A DNA stretch of 64,000 bases from Balanoglossus misakiensis (Eukaryota > Hemichordata): contig CM082584.2 in NCBI GenBank assembly GCA_040954595.2, positions 10,478,001 to 10,542,000 of the forward strand, given 5' to 3'. The notes under the pieces were generated by a model. It was not told where the DNA came from, ran no database searches, and saw nothing but the letters and a program-made list of their open reading frames with translations. Below, piece by piece: positions 1 through 11,064 of the stretch; position 1 is the stretch's first letter, and each line of letters begins with the position of its first letter. The position numbers and the translations under genes are program-made.

Positions 1-1003
1 GGTCAACATCTTCATTCCAATGTCTAGCAAAACTTAATCGGTCTCTGATAGTCAAAACTTTACCATATCATTCTGTAAGTTTTGTTTGATATAAATGGGG
101 GCAAGAATAATCTGTACGTTGTATACTAGGAACAGAGAAACAAATGATTTATATTTGATACTGAATAATGCTGAGACTCTGGGACACCCCAAAACACATC
201 ACTTGAATATCCTGACAATAATTCAACTCTTTAAGGAAGTCTTTGTGACAGTATCAAATTAGAAGGCCAGTGACCCATAACTTGGGTCTCCTTTGTCAGA
301 CCAGACAAAAGATTCAATTTAGCGGAGTTCAGGGTGTTTTGAACCAATTCTCCGACAGAGTTGTCAAGAGACTGTCAGTCCATTGTGTTTCATTGTCTTG
401 CTCGAGTTGTGCTGTAATATTTTAAGCACTTGTTCACAACGAATTTGTCCATGATTTTGTGCACTCATTGTGTCTGTTACTCCGGAGAAGTTATTACCCC
501 CTAGCTCTGTTGACATAAACAATCAAGGGCTTGTCACAACTCTTTGTGTTTTTTCGCTTGTCCTTGGCGGGGCGTGCAGTACGCCTCGTCTTTGTGGAGC
601 AAACAAATGAGGAGCAAACAAATACCAAAAGGAAAAATAAGCCCAGAGGGCAGCAAATAAATTGCTGTGAGAAATGCAAATTATACTTGAGTCACTGACC
701 TTTGACACAATTGATGGATAAATTCTTCGTCATGTGGTGTTCTTCCCATAGTGATATGTGTAGCTGTTACCATGGTTATTTAACTAACATTTGTTCAAAT
801 TAAACCTTGGTAATGCATGTTCTGTTTGGAGAAAGCTCTTGCGTAACGCAGTCTAGAACTATCAATAACTGTGCTTAGTTAATTTTCTATGTTCAAATAA
901 CACAGTCTAGAGCTATCAATAACTGTATGCTCAGCTAATTATTTGTGTTCAAATGTTTAATCATGGTTCGTTAATCTTGAAAACAAATCTTATTTTCACT
1001 TAG
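1..1003 (+). other. Non-coding left edge, probably intron of the SPATA1-like gene
   Basis: No exon is convincing here. The only open frames are short and have no recognisable content. The stretch ends in a pyrimidine-rich acceptor (ttttcacttag, AG at 1002-1003) directly before the first visible exon, so it is best read as intron. Upstream exons and the start codon of that gene lie outside the window or were not recognised. It contains a 54-bp tandem duplication, listed separately. Confidence 0.5.
849..956. repeat. Two-copy 54-bp tandem duplication
   Basis: The unit starts with cagtctag at 849 and again at 903. Both copies share the core ctatcaataactgt and end in gttcaaat. They have diverged by several substitutions, so the duplication is old and non-coding. 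Confidence 0.7.
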
Positions 1004-4000
1004 ACGAAATTGATAGCCAGCTTAGACAGAACGAAAGACAGTCTGTAGGGCACAGTGGGGCAGGAAAGCATCATGTAGGTGATGGTAGCAAAGAACTTGC
1101 TAGTAACCATGGCGATACCAGTGCTCAGAAGCAAACTAGCACAGTAGTAGATACAAGAAAGGTAGAGCTAGGGAAAGACGGCAAGAAGATCGTTGGCGCG
1201 GCCAGTGTGGAAGCTGGTGGAGTTAAGCAAAGAGTAGCCAGCAGCAAGGGTGTCAGACAGGGTACGGGAGGAGTTAGGCAAACGGTCACCACTTCAGACG
1301 AGAGGCAGGTTAGGCAGAATGGGCTGAAGGCGCTGAAAAGTAAGATTAGTCTGAGAATTTCAAACGGTGACAGCCCAGCACAGAATGTCAAGAACAATGG
1401 TACAGAAAGTAGCAGTAGTAATAGCAAGCACACTGCTGATGCAAAAACAACAGCACCAGTGCAAAAACCAAACCAGAAAGTTGTTGATGAAAAGAAACAA
1501 AAACAGAAAGGTGTTGAAGAAAAGTTGCATTCTGATAGTGTCACTGCAGATAAGGAGACAAAAATTCAGAAAGTCAGAACACAGTCCAGGGACAAAGGCT
1601 CTTCTAAAGATGTTGCAAAAAGTTCGCCGGCCGAATCACAGAAACGGACATTGCCACTAAATGCGGGTAGGAACAGGAAGAATGTCACCCCATTCAAAGA
1701 ATGGAAGACCAAGCAAGGTTCTAAGGAGAAGCCTGCGGAGCTGCCCAGGTGGCAGTTCTCTTTCAAAACAGGTCCCAAATTATCCGACCCACCCAAGAAG
1801 TGGGAACGAACCAACAGCATTTACAAGAAGAAAGTCCAAAATTCCATGAAAAAGCATCTGATAGAGTTCGGTAAGGAGAAGGCAGGGACAGAAAGCGAGG
1901 CAAAGAAAACGACAACAGAGTCAGGAACTTCAGCCGAGGTTAAGGACAAGCTCTCAGTCAAAACGAGATCTGAAGAAAAAGATGGCAACAAGTCAATCCC
2001 CACACAGAATAGATCAGTGGTCTCCTCCCGAAGCACAAACAAAAGTATAGAAAACAGAAGTACCACAGGAACAAAAAGTCTAAGAACATCCAGAGATTCA
2101 CCATCATTGAAAGTCTTGAAACCGAAACATTCAGATTCTGAACCTGTTAAAAAAGTTGTCCGGATAGTGTCGGCGTTGAATCAAGAAATTGATATATCTC
2201 AAGACGATGACGAACGCGATCTTGAAACTGGTGCTGAACGTAACTTGTTCAAATACAGAAGGAAATCACAGCAGAGTTCTGTGAAGTCAGCAAGGACCCT
2301 GTCAAAAGATTCTTCCGGTCTCGAAAAAGAAAGCAGTAGCTTAGAAGAAAAGCATGCAGGGAACAAAATCATTGTAGAAGACGGCAGACGAGAGCCAAAG
2401 ATTAGGTTGGATCAAGAGGGCGTTGATGTAGCTGAAAGAAGGGAGGGGTCTACGGAGGAAGCTTTAGACAGGCATGAGGAAGCAGATGAGTTTGGGCTGG
2501 ATGGTGAACTGACTGCATCAAACCACAGCCGAAAATCAAGCCATCTGACTACCATATACGAATCCTACAGCGGAGAGATCCGAGAGTCAGAGAGCGAATT
2601 ATGCGATCAGGTTAGAGAGGGAGAACAGGAAGGGAAGATTCCGCAGGATAGGGCAGGAAATGTAGGAGATGAGGAGGGACTAGAGAGAGGTAGATTACAG
2701 CAGGAAAAGATGAGGACTAAGCCAGGTAGGATAGGTGTCGTCAAACTGCCAAGAATGTAGCAGTGTGTGTACTGTACATGTGTGTGGGTGTGGGCGTTTC
2801 TACTAAATGCATGTTTTCTTCATTCCGTTTCAAACCCCTGTCTTGGTATTGGAATCGATTTAGGCGATGTGGATGGGTTTTCACAGCCCGGCCGCAACTC
2901 AGCAACGCCAGACCCATTTTCCATTGAACACCACCAACACAACTACCCTCACAAAACGCCCGTCCAAGAGGATGGTCAGGAGGGCTACCTCCCTCCGCTC
3001 AGTGCCACTCCTCCTCAAACTCCCGATGTTGTTCCGGTAGAGTCGCCGCTGCAGCGCAAAACCAAAGTGGCCGGCAAGGATGCCAACCGATCAGGAAGGT
3101 CAGACACGTACACCAACAACACCAACGAAGACTCGGGTATTGCTGACGATGTGGAGGAAGAACTCGAAAGGTAATTGCCAATTTCTGATATTATTGCATA
3201 TTTTCATCGGGTTTGGAAATAATTTGGTGCTGAAACAGAGGGGTCTTTTCACAAAGGTCATCGATCACCATAGTTTTAATTGCTGACTTGAAATCATATG
3301 TTAATGTGTACATGTAAATGTAAATCTGGTTTTTGCAAGGATATAAGAATGTGAGGTGAGATAATTGAAGAGATCGCATCATAATTGTGTAATTGTCACT
3401 CACATTATGTTCGCAGCTGACATCATTTTCATTGCAAGCCACAGTTTCTTTCACAAAACACTGTCACAGTGATGGATTGCTTGACCTATACATTACAGGC
3501 CCAAGCAGTCACAAGAGAAGTCACAAACACAATCAGGTCATTCAGGTCATTCAGGTCACTCAGATCACTCACAGAAACACGACACCACTCACACCGCAGA
3601 CAGTCACAAACCTGGACAAGCTACCAACCAGGATCCACCAGGCCCTGATTCACCAGTTCCTGAGAACTCAAGTCACATACATGTACACGGTCGGCCCAGC
3701 TCAGGGAGTCCAAGCCATGCTTTGCCTCACTCAGACAACCCACATTATAATCAGCCCGGCCCCGAGAAACTGACTCATGATCAGAGGGGCGCTGGGAACC
3801 TGATTCTTGACGAACAGCCAGACCCTGACAGCCCCAACCCCAGCCATAATGAGCCAGGCCCTCTGAATCAACACCTAGGAGACCCGGTTGATCCTGATCA
3901 TGAAAACGTACCTGACAGTGATCAATCTGATCCAGATGATTATGATCAGCAAACTTCAAGACAGAGCTATGATCAGAATCAGCGTGCAAATCTAACTCAC

Positions 4001-7000
4001 TCTGGGTATATAAACATTTCCCATGGTTTAATATGTGTTGCTTGCTGTGGTGTGATCAGATTTTTATTCTCATTGACAGAAAATCAACTGAATCCATCTG
4101 GCAATATTTGCCTGTCCCCAGAAGCAGAAGGAAAACTTAAATGAGATTTTTGGCCACTATGTGTTGTGTTTTCCCTTTCTATTTATCCTTTGCGACATAC
4201 TCTTAGCTATTAACCCGTTCTTGTCTGTATAGAATGTTTGCTGTGGTGTTCATAATTTTGCAGTGTAATCTACTTGACCCTGACACAGTTTCCCCTTGAA
4301 ATGCAATGACTGAAAGTGTCTCCCTTTAAAAATTTGACCTATTGGCAATTTATCCGATGACTAAGAAACTGACTGATTGGCTAAGGAATATTCTCTGTAT
4401 AAACAAAACGACTGATGGGCTAAGAACCATTGACCGACAAATGATGGTTGAATGTTTCTGTCCTACATGAATTGCAGACCCACACCACTGAATGGACAAC
4501 ACGATCCAAATCATGGCCACTCTCAAAGCTCTCAATCATTTCAAGAATTGCAGCATACAAGAAATTCTGTGCATGATCATGAGCCAAGATCAGTACACAG
4601 CGACACATTCCAAGAAACTAACAGTCGCGCAGACTCTTCATTAGAACTAACCTCAGCTGCCATGGCCAATAACCATGCAGATGCTCATGGTGCCAGTCTG
4701 TTTCAAGAAGCTATCCGAGACGGGTACTCAACATTTCAGAATTATGTGTGTCTGGCATGTTCACGCAAAAACTAACCTATCAGATAACATATATTTGGTT
4801 CTTTAATCAGTGTTAATGATTTAACCAGTGTTTTCCCTGCTAAACATCCACAGTTTGACATCATTTTTTTTATAATTCGCTCGGCCCAGCACCGTCTTCA
4901 GTCCTGCTGTTGATGTTTTATGGCACATGTGTCTTCATACCTAGTTTTCAGCATTGAGATATTGCACATTTTTTGCATCAAAAGCCAGGTTGAAACTAAT
5001 CCAATGCACAGCACAGAGACTTATCCAGTACAAGTTTTGATAACAGATGAAAAGCGTGGTTAACAGACAGCCACAGCCATCCCCACCTCAGTAATTGTCA
5101 GCTTAATTCTCGGGTCAAATGCAAGACACATAAATACAATCTACAAACATCTATCTGGAATCGCCTTTGTGAGGACATTTTATTTTAAGGAGATTTTAGT
5201 TTTGTTTTCATTTTTGCAAACTTTCACTGATTTGAACATATTTTTTTGTTTTGTCTGCTCCCCTCCAATCTTAAAGATTGGATAACATTTCACAGGACTC
5301 AGATAATGACAATGATTTGTGGTAAGATTCTTACATGTTTGGTGTGTTGCCATTATCAATGTTTTATCAAAAGATATTGTGTGAGATCCCGCCCCTCCAT
5401 TGCAGTATATTTGACTTGAAATTGGTTTGGTGTTTCAGACCCCAGTTTGATGCATGCATTTTGAATCCCCATGCCCTCCAGTGAGATTTCCCCAGTGATC
5501 GTGAAAAGATCAATGTAAAAGCGTGTGGTAATTAACCTGTGTTAGAGTTCATGGCATTCCCGCAAACACAGCCAGCCCCCAAAGCATCCCCATACCACCA
5601 GTGTATTGCCACAGCATTCCAAACAAGTCTGAATGAGTGTGCACTGGCAGTTTGCAACAATACACGTTGCTTGAAATATGTAATCGGAACATACCCTAAG
5701 GCAACAGACTGCAACTTCCAACAAGAAAACTTACACATGCTTTTTTACCTTCAACAGGTATGCCAGTAACACAACTGTAGTGTTTTTAATTATCTTGCAT
5801 ATGAAAATCTTCCTTTCAGGATTTCCTGCGTAACAGTTGGCATCGTATGGGTCATGATCCAGTGCCCTTACCTGGTTGAATGAACTTTTTTTGATATGTT
5901 TTCCGTAGGAAACGGCGGGAACAAGAGGAAGAGGAACGGAGGAGGCGGGAGGAGCAGGAAAGGCTGAGACACCTGGAGGAGGAAAGACGAGTGCAGCGGA
6001 GGAGACAGCAGCAACAGGAGGAGGAGGAGGAGGATCTGCGTCACCAGGAGGAGATGATGCGGAGAGAGCTGGAAGACCGGGAGAGAATGCAGAGGCTGGA
6101 GAGAGCGGAGAGGGAAGCGAGGGAGAGACTGAAACACCAGGAAAAGGAGCGGGAAAGGGAAGACCTGGAGAGGCAGCGGCAGCAGATCCAGAGACTGCAG
6201 GAGGAGCAACGGGCCCGGGAGCAGAGGGAGCAAGAGAGACGGAACCGGGAGGAGATGGAGCAGAGGCAGCGGGAGTTAGAGGAGCAGATACGGGAGGAGG
6301 ATGAGAGAAAGAGGGAGGAGGAGGAGAGGAGGAAGCATGAGCTACTTCAAGTAAGTGATGGGGAGAGGAAAAAAAGATTTTGTGTAAAAAATGTTTAATG
6401 CTGTATGATCTTGAGAGAAAGCAGCTGATGTCAGCTAAAAATTTCACTTTGATGTTTTTTTCTGTGTAGAAACAACAGCAGGCATTCCCATCAGCCCCGG
6501 AGAAGGTCTCATCTCGGAAGAACAGAGTGGATACAGATTCGGCCAAAGAAAGAAGGCGCGAGGAGAGTAAGTATAGGCACTCTACATACCACATTATCAA
6601 ACAGAAATTACTTTTAAAGTCAATTTGATGAACATCAAAGCTTTTCACCTGGTCGCGTAGTGAGTTTTAATCATTTGTTCTGAAATTTCAGAAGAGAGAC
6701 TGCTGGACGATCTCCAACGAGCCAGAGATGACCGACAAGGAACAGAACGTGAGAGAGAAGATCTTGTGAGGAGAGCCAAGGCATTGCAAAATAAAACACA
6801 GAACAAGAGAAACAGGGGTGAGTGTGAAAAGATTTCAGTAACTGGACGGGTGTCATGGCAAGACTGCTGGATTTCATCCATTTTCTTGCGTTTCCAGTGC
6901 ACTGTATGTGTGAAGCACCTACACAAGTATGAACACATGCGATTGTTGTTTATTTTTGCAGCTCGAGACGCCTGGAAGAAGAAGTACTTTGAAGAGAAGA

Positions 7001-7745
7001 AGAAAACTCCGCCCTTGGAGCAAGAAGTCAACAAACTCAGGCACTCTTTAGATTTACAACACAAGAAATACGTCAATCAAATCGAAGGCAAAGAAGCCAG
7101 GAGGAAAAATGCATACAGCCACCCTTCAGAAAAGGTGAAAATCTTTTTGGCTTTTTTAAACAATCTTGAAGTTGACAGAAATGTGAACCTGGCATTTTGA
7201 GGCTGTGATAAGTCTAAAATAATGAAATGATTACTTTTTATTTATTTATGTTAACATATCCGATTTCTTCTGTCTGACTTCTGTTCTTGCAGGCGAATCT
7301 GAAAGTTCAAATCGCCAAAAATCAACATGACCTGGAAGAGCTGAGGAGGAGAGTTGAAAACACCAAAATGAAACTCACAACTGAAATGAAGGTATATAGA
7401 ATCTATAGATACAGAACTATGTCTGCATGGAGTGTGTCACAGTACGAGTAATCACACACCAAAGCAATATTAATAATCTCTTGTGTGTCTTCAACGTAGA
7501 AATGGTTTTAATCTCTTCAACCACGTTTTTTGTCCTGTCTAATGTAACGTTTACTCTACCACGTGTTTTGTAAGTGTGTTAACTTTTCCTTTTTCTTTCT
7601 GTTTACACAAATATTGTGTGCAATGCATCTGTTAATGGCTGATAAAAACCACAGTAGTTGGGCCATCGATTTGAAATGTAGTCAAGTTCAAGACTTGGAG
7701 CTCTGGTACCAGCAATTTTTTGTTCTCCTTGTATCACTGCTATGA

Positions 7746-7781
<36 letters not shown>

Positions 7782-8790
7782 CTGCCTCTTTCAGCTATTG
7801 TTAATTGAAAGCATTCTATTTGTCTAGTTTTTTTAATGTGTTAACCCAGCACCCTCTTGTCTGCAACCTTGTTCGTAAAAATTAAAACTTTTTTTCTCAT
7901 CTGGTGACTCAGTGACAATGGCAAATGTATTCCTTTAAAATCTGTGCACAAGACATGCATGTCGTCTTGTTTCAGTTTGTATCACAGATCCTCTACTCCC
8001 CTGAGATTAAGTTCATTAAAATTAAGATGGAGGGTTGTTTTTGCCTTCAATCTACCCCCACCAATAATGACATCTTGATGATCAACAAACATTTTTCCTT
8101 TTATCCTATTGTGTAAGGTGTGTGGTGATTGGCTGTCAGAGAATGACATCAAATTTTATCAATCTGCTCATCACCAATATTCATGGCATAGATTGATAAC
8201 ACAGATATCACAGCAGCAAATCACATTTCTCACCTTAATCTTTGGCAGGCACACTTTAAATGAACTTCACAGTGTCCCTTTGCACTCAGAATTCAATCAT
8301 GGTCAACAGTTGTGTTTCGTAATTTTATTATACAAGCCAACAACCCTAGAAAACACAGCGTCTGTGACTGGACCGTTTGTTTAGCCACTGCACTAGAATG
8401 CTAACAGATAACACTTAATATGGAGACATGTTTTTATGTTCAAGCTAGAGAAGGTGCACATTGAAGTATAGAAAGACACATAGCAAGGACGCAATGTGAT
8501 TTCAAGTGAAACAGATGATTTGGGTGAGAAATGTTATTTGCTGCCCACATTTTAGTTGTTCATCACCGATATATTGTTTTTCCTCTGTTATTTTGCAGTT
8601 ACGTAACCAAGCAGAGACGGAACTCCGAGCTTTGCGGGCCGAACTCACGCAGAAGAAAATCAACGTCACACTGTCCAGATCACAACAACTTCAAGCTTTA
8701 CAGGAATCTGAGGAGGGAATGTCGTACATGTCACCGAGAAGCCCTTTGCCGACCAGAAGACCTGGCGGTCCCACTCCCCGAGTACAATGA
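1004..8790 (+). CDS. SPATA1: SPATA1-like long coiled-coil protein (5'-partial)
   Basis: Eleven exons are supported by matching phases: 1004-2725, 2864-3170, 3499-4005, 4478-4723, 5277-5321, 5909-6350, 6470-6566, 6692-6817, 6962-7134, 7293-7391, 8599-8790 (stop TGA). The visible part encodes about 1317 aa. Exon 1 is disordered, Lys/Ser-rich and polar. Exon 3 is His/Ser/Asp-rich with SGH/SDH repeats. Exon 6 is a continuous R/E/Q coiled coil. The last five exons (about 230 aa) resemble the C-terminal domain of spermatogenesis-associated protein 1: KERLLDDLQRARDD, then RDAWKKKYFEEKK, then LRNQAETELRALRAEL. That family is poorly understood and testis-biased in vertebrates. This protein is far longer than vertebrate SPATA1 (about 460 aa), mainly because of the disordered N-terminal exons. 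The start codon is not visible. The homology is recognised from memory, so the name is moderately secure, while the exon structure is firmer. Confidence 0.7.
7746..7780. repeat. (GTCT)n microsatellite
   Basis: About nine tandem GTCT units lie in the intron between exons 10 and 11 of the SPATA1-like gene. Confidence 0.9.
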
Positions 8791-9400
8791 TTGATTCAGT
8801 TTCACTCATATCACAGAGTCATGTTTATTTTTTACATTAATATGCACTTGTTTTGTTTCATTTACATGTACAGTAATTGTTTCTTGAAATCAAAATTCTC
8901 ATAAATATTAGAAATTCACAAATGTTAACATTTCTGTTTTAAATTTTGTAGCCTTGCATGATCACACAAATCAGTACTTTTTTCTATCAATTTCTTTCTT
9001 GTAAAAAGTTAATTAAACATTTAGCTGATAAAACTGGGGACTGAGGAATTTTTTACTGAAATGCAGTATCTCATTTTGACCGTTTCATAATACACTTTAT
9101 TCAAATTTTGGCGTATTGGACAATATACATATTACTGTCTCTAGTTTATATTGGTCTTCAGACTTGTTACCTTGGTTACCGCAGACTAGTTTATTTGGGT
9201 TTCCAAAAACTAGTGTGTTGGTTACCACACCCCACTTCACACTGAACTTGACCATTTAGCTTTATCAGTTTGCATTTGTAGAGTGCTATGATCATGTTGT
9301 AAAGTTTGTTTTAGTTTTGTAAATAATATTTTGTTATGCAGTTACCAGTTTTTAACTATTTCAAGGTAAACAGGCAGTAACAATGTGTTTAACTCATACC

Positions 9401-9479
9401 TACATATATACATACACACACATACATTGTGTAGAACTACACACACACATACTCGTACATACATACACACACATACATG
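9401..9479. repeat. CA/TACA-rich microsatellite
   Basis: Interrupted tracts of ACAT and CACA repeats, split by gtgtagaact. Simple sequence only. Confidence 0.85.
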
Positions 9480-9997
9480 AAATATCTGGTTATCAAGAGG
9501 ATTGCAAGGGATCACAAATCTGCATCAAGCAAGCAAGCAATCTGTATCTGAGTATACACTAGTTGTAGACTTTAATGGACCAAATTTATGACAGTATTAT
9601 CTGACAGGAATTTCTCCGTATTTTTTTGTAAATTACTGTTTATTCTGTAAATTCACATGTACATACAACAATGTTAGACAGGTTGAATATTATTACAAAA
9701 AGTATAAATATATCTATATTTGTCTTTGCTGTCTGTCATGAAAGAATGATCATTCTGGTCATGCTTTCAAAGCAGGTAAACATGGTAATGTTTTGCATGT
9801 TATTTTGCACACAGGAACTGATTTTATTCCTCCCCTCCATTTTTGTTTTGTTCATTCATTTGTACCATACTACAAGCCATGCTGTGTTTGGTCAGTTGTT
9901 ATGATGAACTGATTGTGTCTGATGCCTCTAAGAAACTGTATTTTCAAGTTGACAGACACCTTCCACCAATATGGGAGTGACAGATCCCCTGATCATG

Positions 9998-10049
9998 AAA
10001 GGTCACCATGTGGTTATGAAAGGTCACTGTATGTGGCCACTGAAGGTCG
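9998..10049 (+). promoter_or_regulatory. Cluster of AAAGGTCA nuclear-receptor half-sites
   Basis: AAAGGTCA occurs at 9998-10005 and 10019-10026, inside a short direct repeat (atgaaaggtcac twice, 21 bp apart). A third, degenerate AAGGTCG begins at 10043. AAAGGTCA is the monomeric NBRE/ERR-type half-site. The cluster lies about 1.05 kb upstream of the vitellogenin start codon, a gene class controlled by nuclear receptors in many animals. Function is inferred from motif and position only. Confidence 0.35.
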
Positions 10050-10540
10050 GTGTGATCTTTCAGTTGTATTTTCACGTCTAATACTAGTAAGAGGACAGTT
10101 CTGTTGGAAGAAAGCAGATTGGCATGTTGAGAGCATAAACAGATCTCCAATGGACTGTTGCATGGCTACCTTTTGATAATAGACAATTCAAGTCCATATC
10201 ACAAGACATGAACTTTTTTGTATACAAAGATGTAAAGAAAATTTACCATGGTAATATTTTGATAGCTCAATATTTGTATTCATATTATTGTATAGTACGT
10301 GGTACCTTGGAGGAGCTGTTTGTTGCATGGACAGGGGACTTTTCCCACGTAGTGATAAAAAAAGACAATTTTCTAAGTTTTCAAACTAAGATGTAATTAT
10401 GGTATACTTTATAATTAACAAATAAATATCAGCAAATATCACTATGGCAACGTTCTAGATGAGTATAAAATCTTGCTGGGGCCCGCCCTCTACAGTTTTC
10501 CTAACATTCACCGCTTGAGGGCGTCTGCTGATGTACATGA

Positions 10541-10571
10541 CCCCCCCCCCCCCCCCCAAAAAAAAAAAAAG
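10541..10571. repeat. Homopolymer junction C17-A14
   Basis: Seventeen C followed directly by fourteen A. The exact length may be affected by sequencing error. Confidence 0.9.
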
Positions 10572-10940
10572 TTACAGTCAGCCACAATTCTCCAAGAAAG
10601 ATCCCATGAACATATAACAGTGTTTGTTGGATGTGCATGGGTATTGTTGGATCTGCACAGTTGCTTCTTTTGCAAAATTTCATGTCGCGAAAATTACCTG
10701 TTTTACAGTTTTTGTGTGCATCTCTCTATATATTGATAGTATCCATCCTGTTATCCTTGCCAATGAATAGGTCTCAATATCTTACATCATCTCTGAAGGC
10801 TAACACATTTGTTGAGATGCTACGCATCATGTGTATTTAGGTTACATTCAGATGATGTGATATATGACTCGTTTTGCTGACATTGATTAATTACAACTTG
10901 AGGACCCAGGCTGCCCATGCCATCTTGCACACACACTCAC

Positions 10941-11064
10941 AAGTGGTCTTATCTCTGACCTGACGACAGATAAACCGCCATTGTTTGAACCAGCGTAGCA
11001 GTATTATATATCTAATCCCGTCCAGGTCCGCTTACGGATCTTGGAGTAAAGCGCACCAACGACC
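10941..11064 (+). promoter_or_regulatory. Probable vitellogenin core promoter and 5' UTR
   Basis: A TATA-like tattatatatc lies at 11002-11012, so transcription would begin near 11035, about 30 bp before the ATG at 11065. Just upstream are GATA-type sites in both orientations (TTATCT at 10949-10954 and AGATAA at 10968-10973), flanking TGACCTGAC at 10956-10964, which holds a TGACC nuclear-receptor half-site. The order and spacing fit a compact tissue-specific promoter. No transcription start evidence is available here. Confidence 0.45.

Larger units (their letters stand above)
8791..10940. other. 3' flank of SPATA1-like gene and intergenic DNA
   Basis: AT-rich, with no supportable exon. It starts with the 3' UTR of the SPATA1-like gene. 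No polyadenylation signal is close to the stop; one AATAAA lies at 10421-10426. It also holds a CA/TA-rich microsatellite, a C17A14 homopolymer junction and a cluster of nuclear-receptor-like half-sites, each listed separately. Confidence 0.6.

Noticed and set aside
3393-3773. Alternative plus-strand frame through exon 3 of the SPATA1-like gene
   Set aside because: Splice phase from the exon ending at 3170 and into the one starting at 4478 selects the other frame (PKQSQEKSQ...).
5731-6648. Minus-strand Pro/Ala/Ser-rich 305-aa open frame
   Set aside because: It is the antisense of the R/E-rich coiled-coil exon of the SPATA1-like gene and runs across its splice sites.
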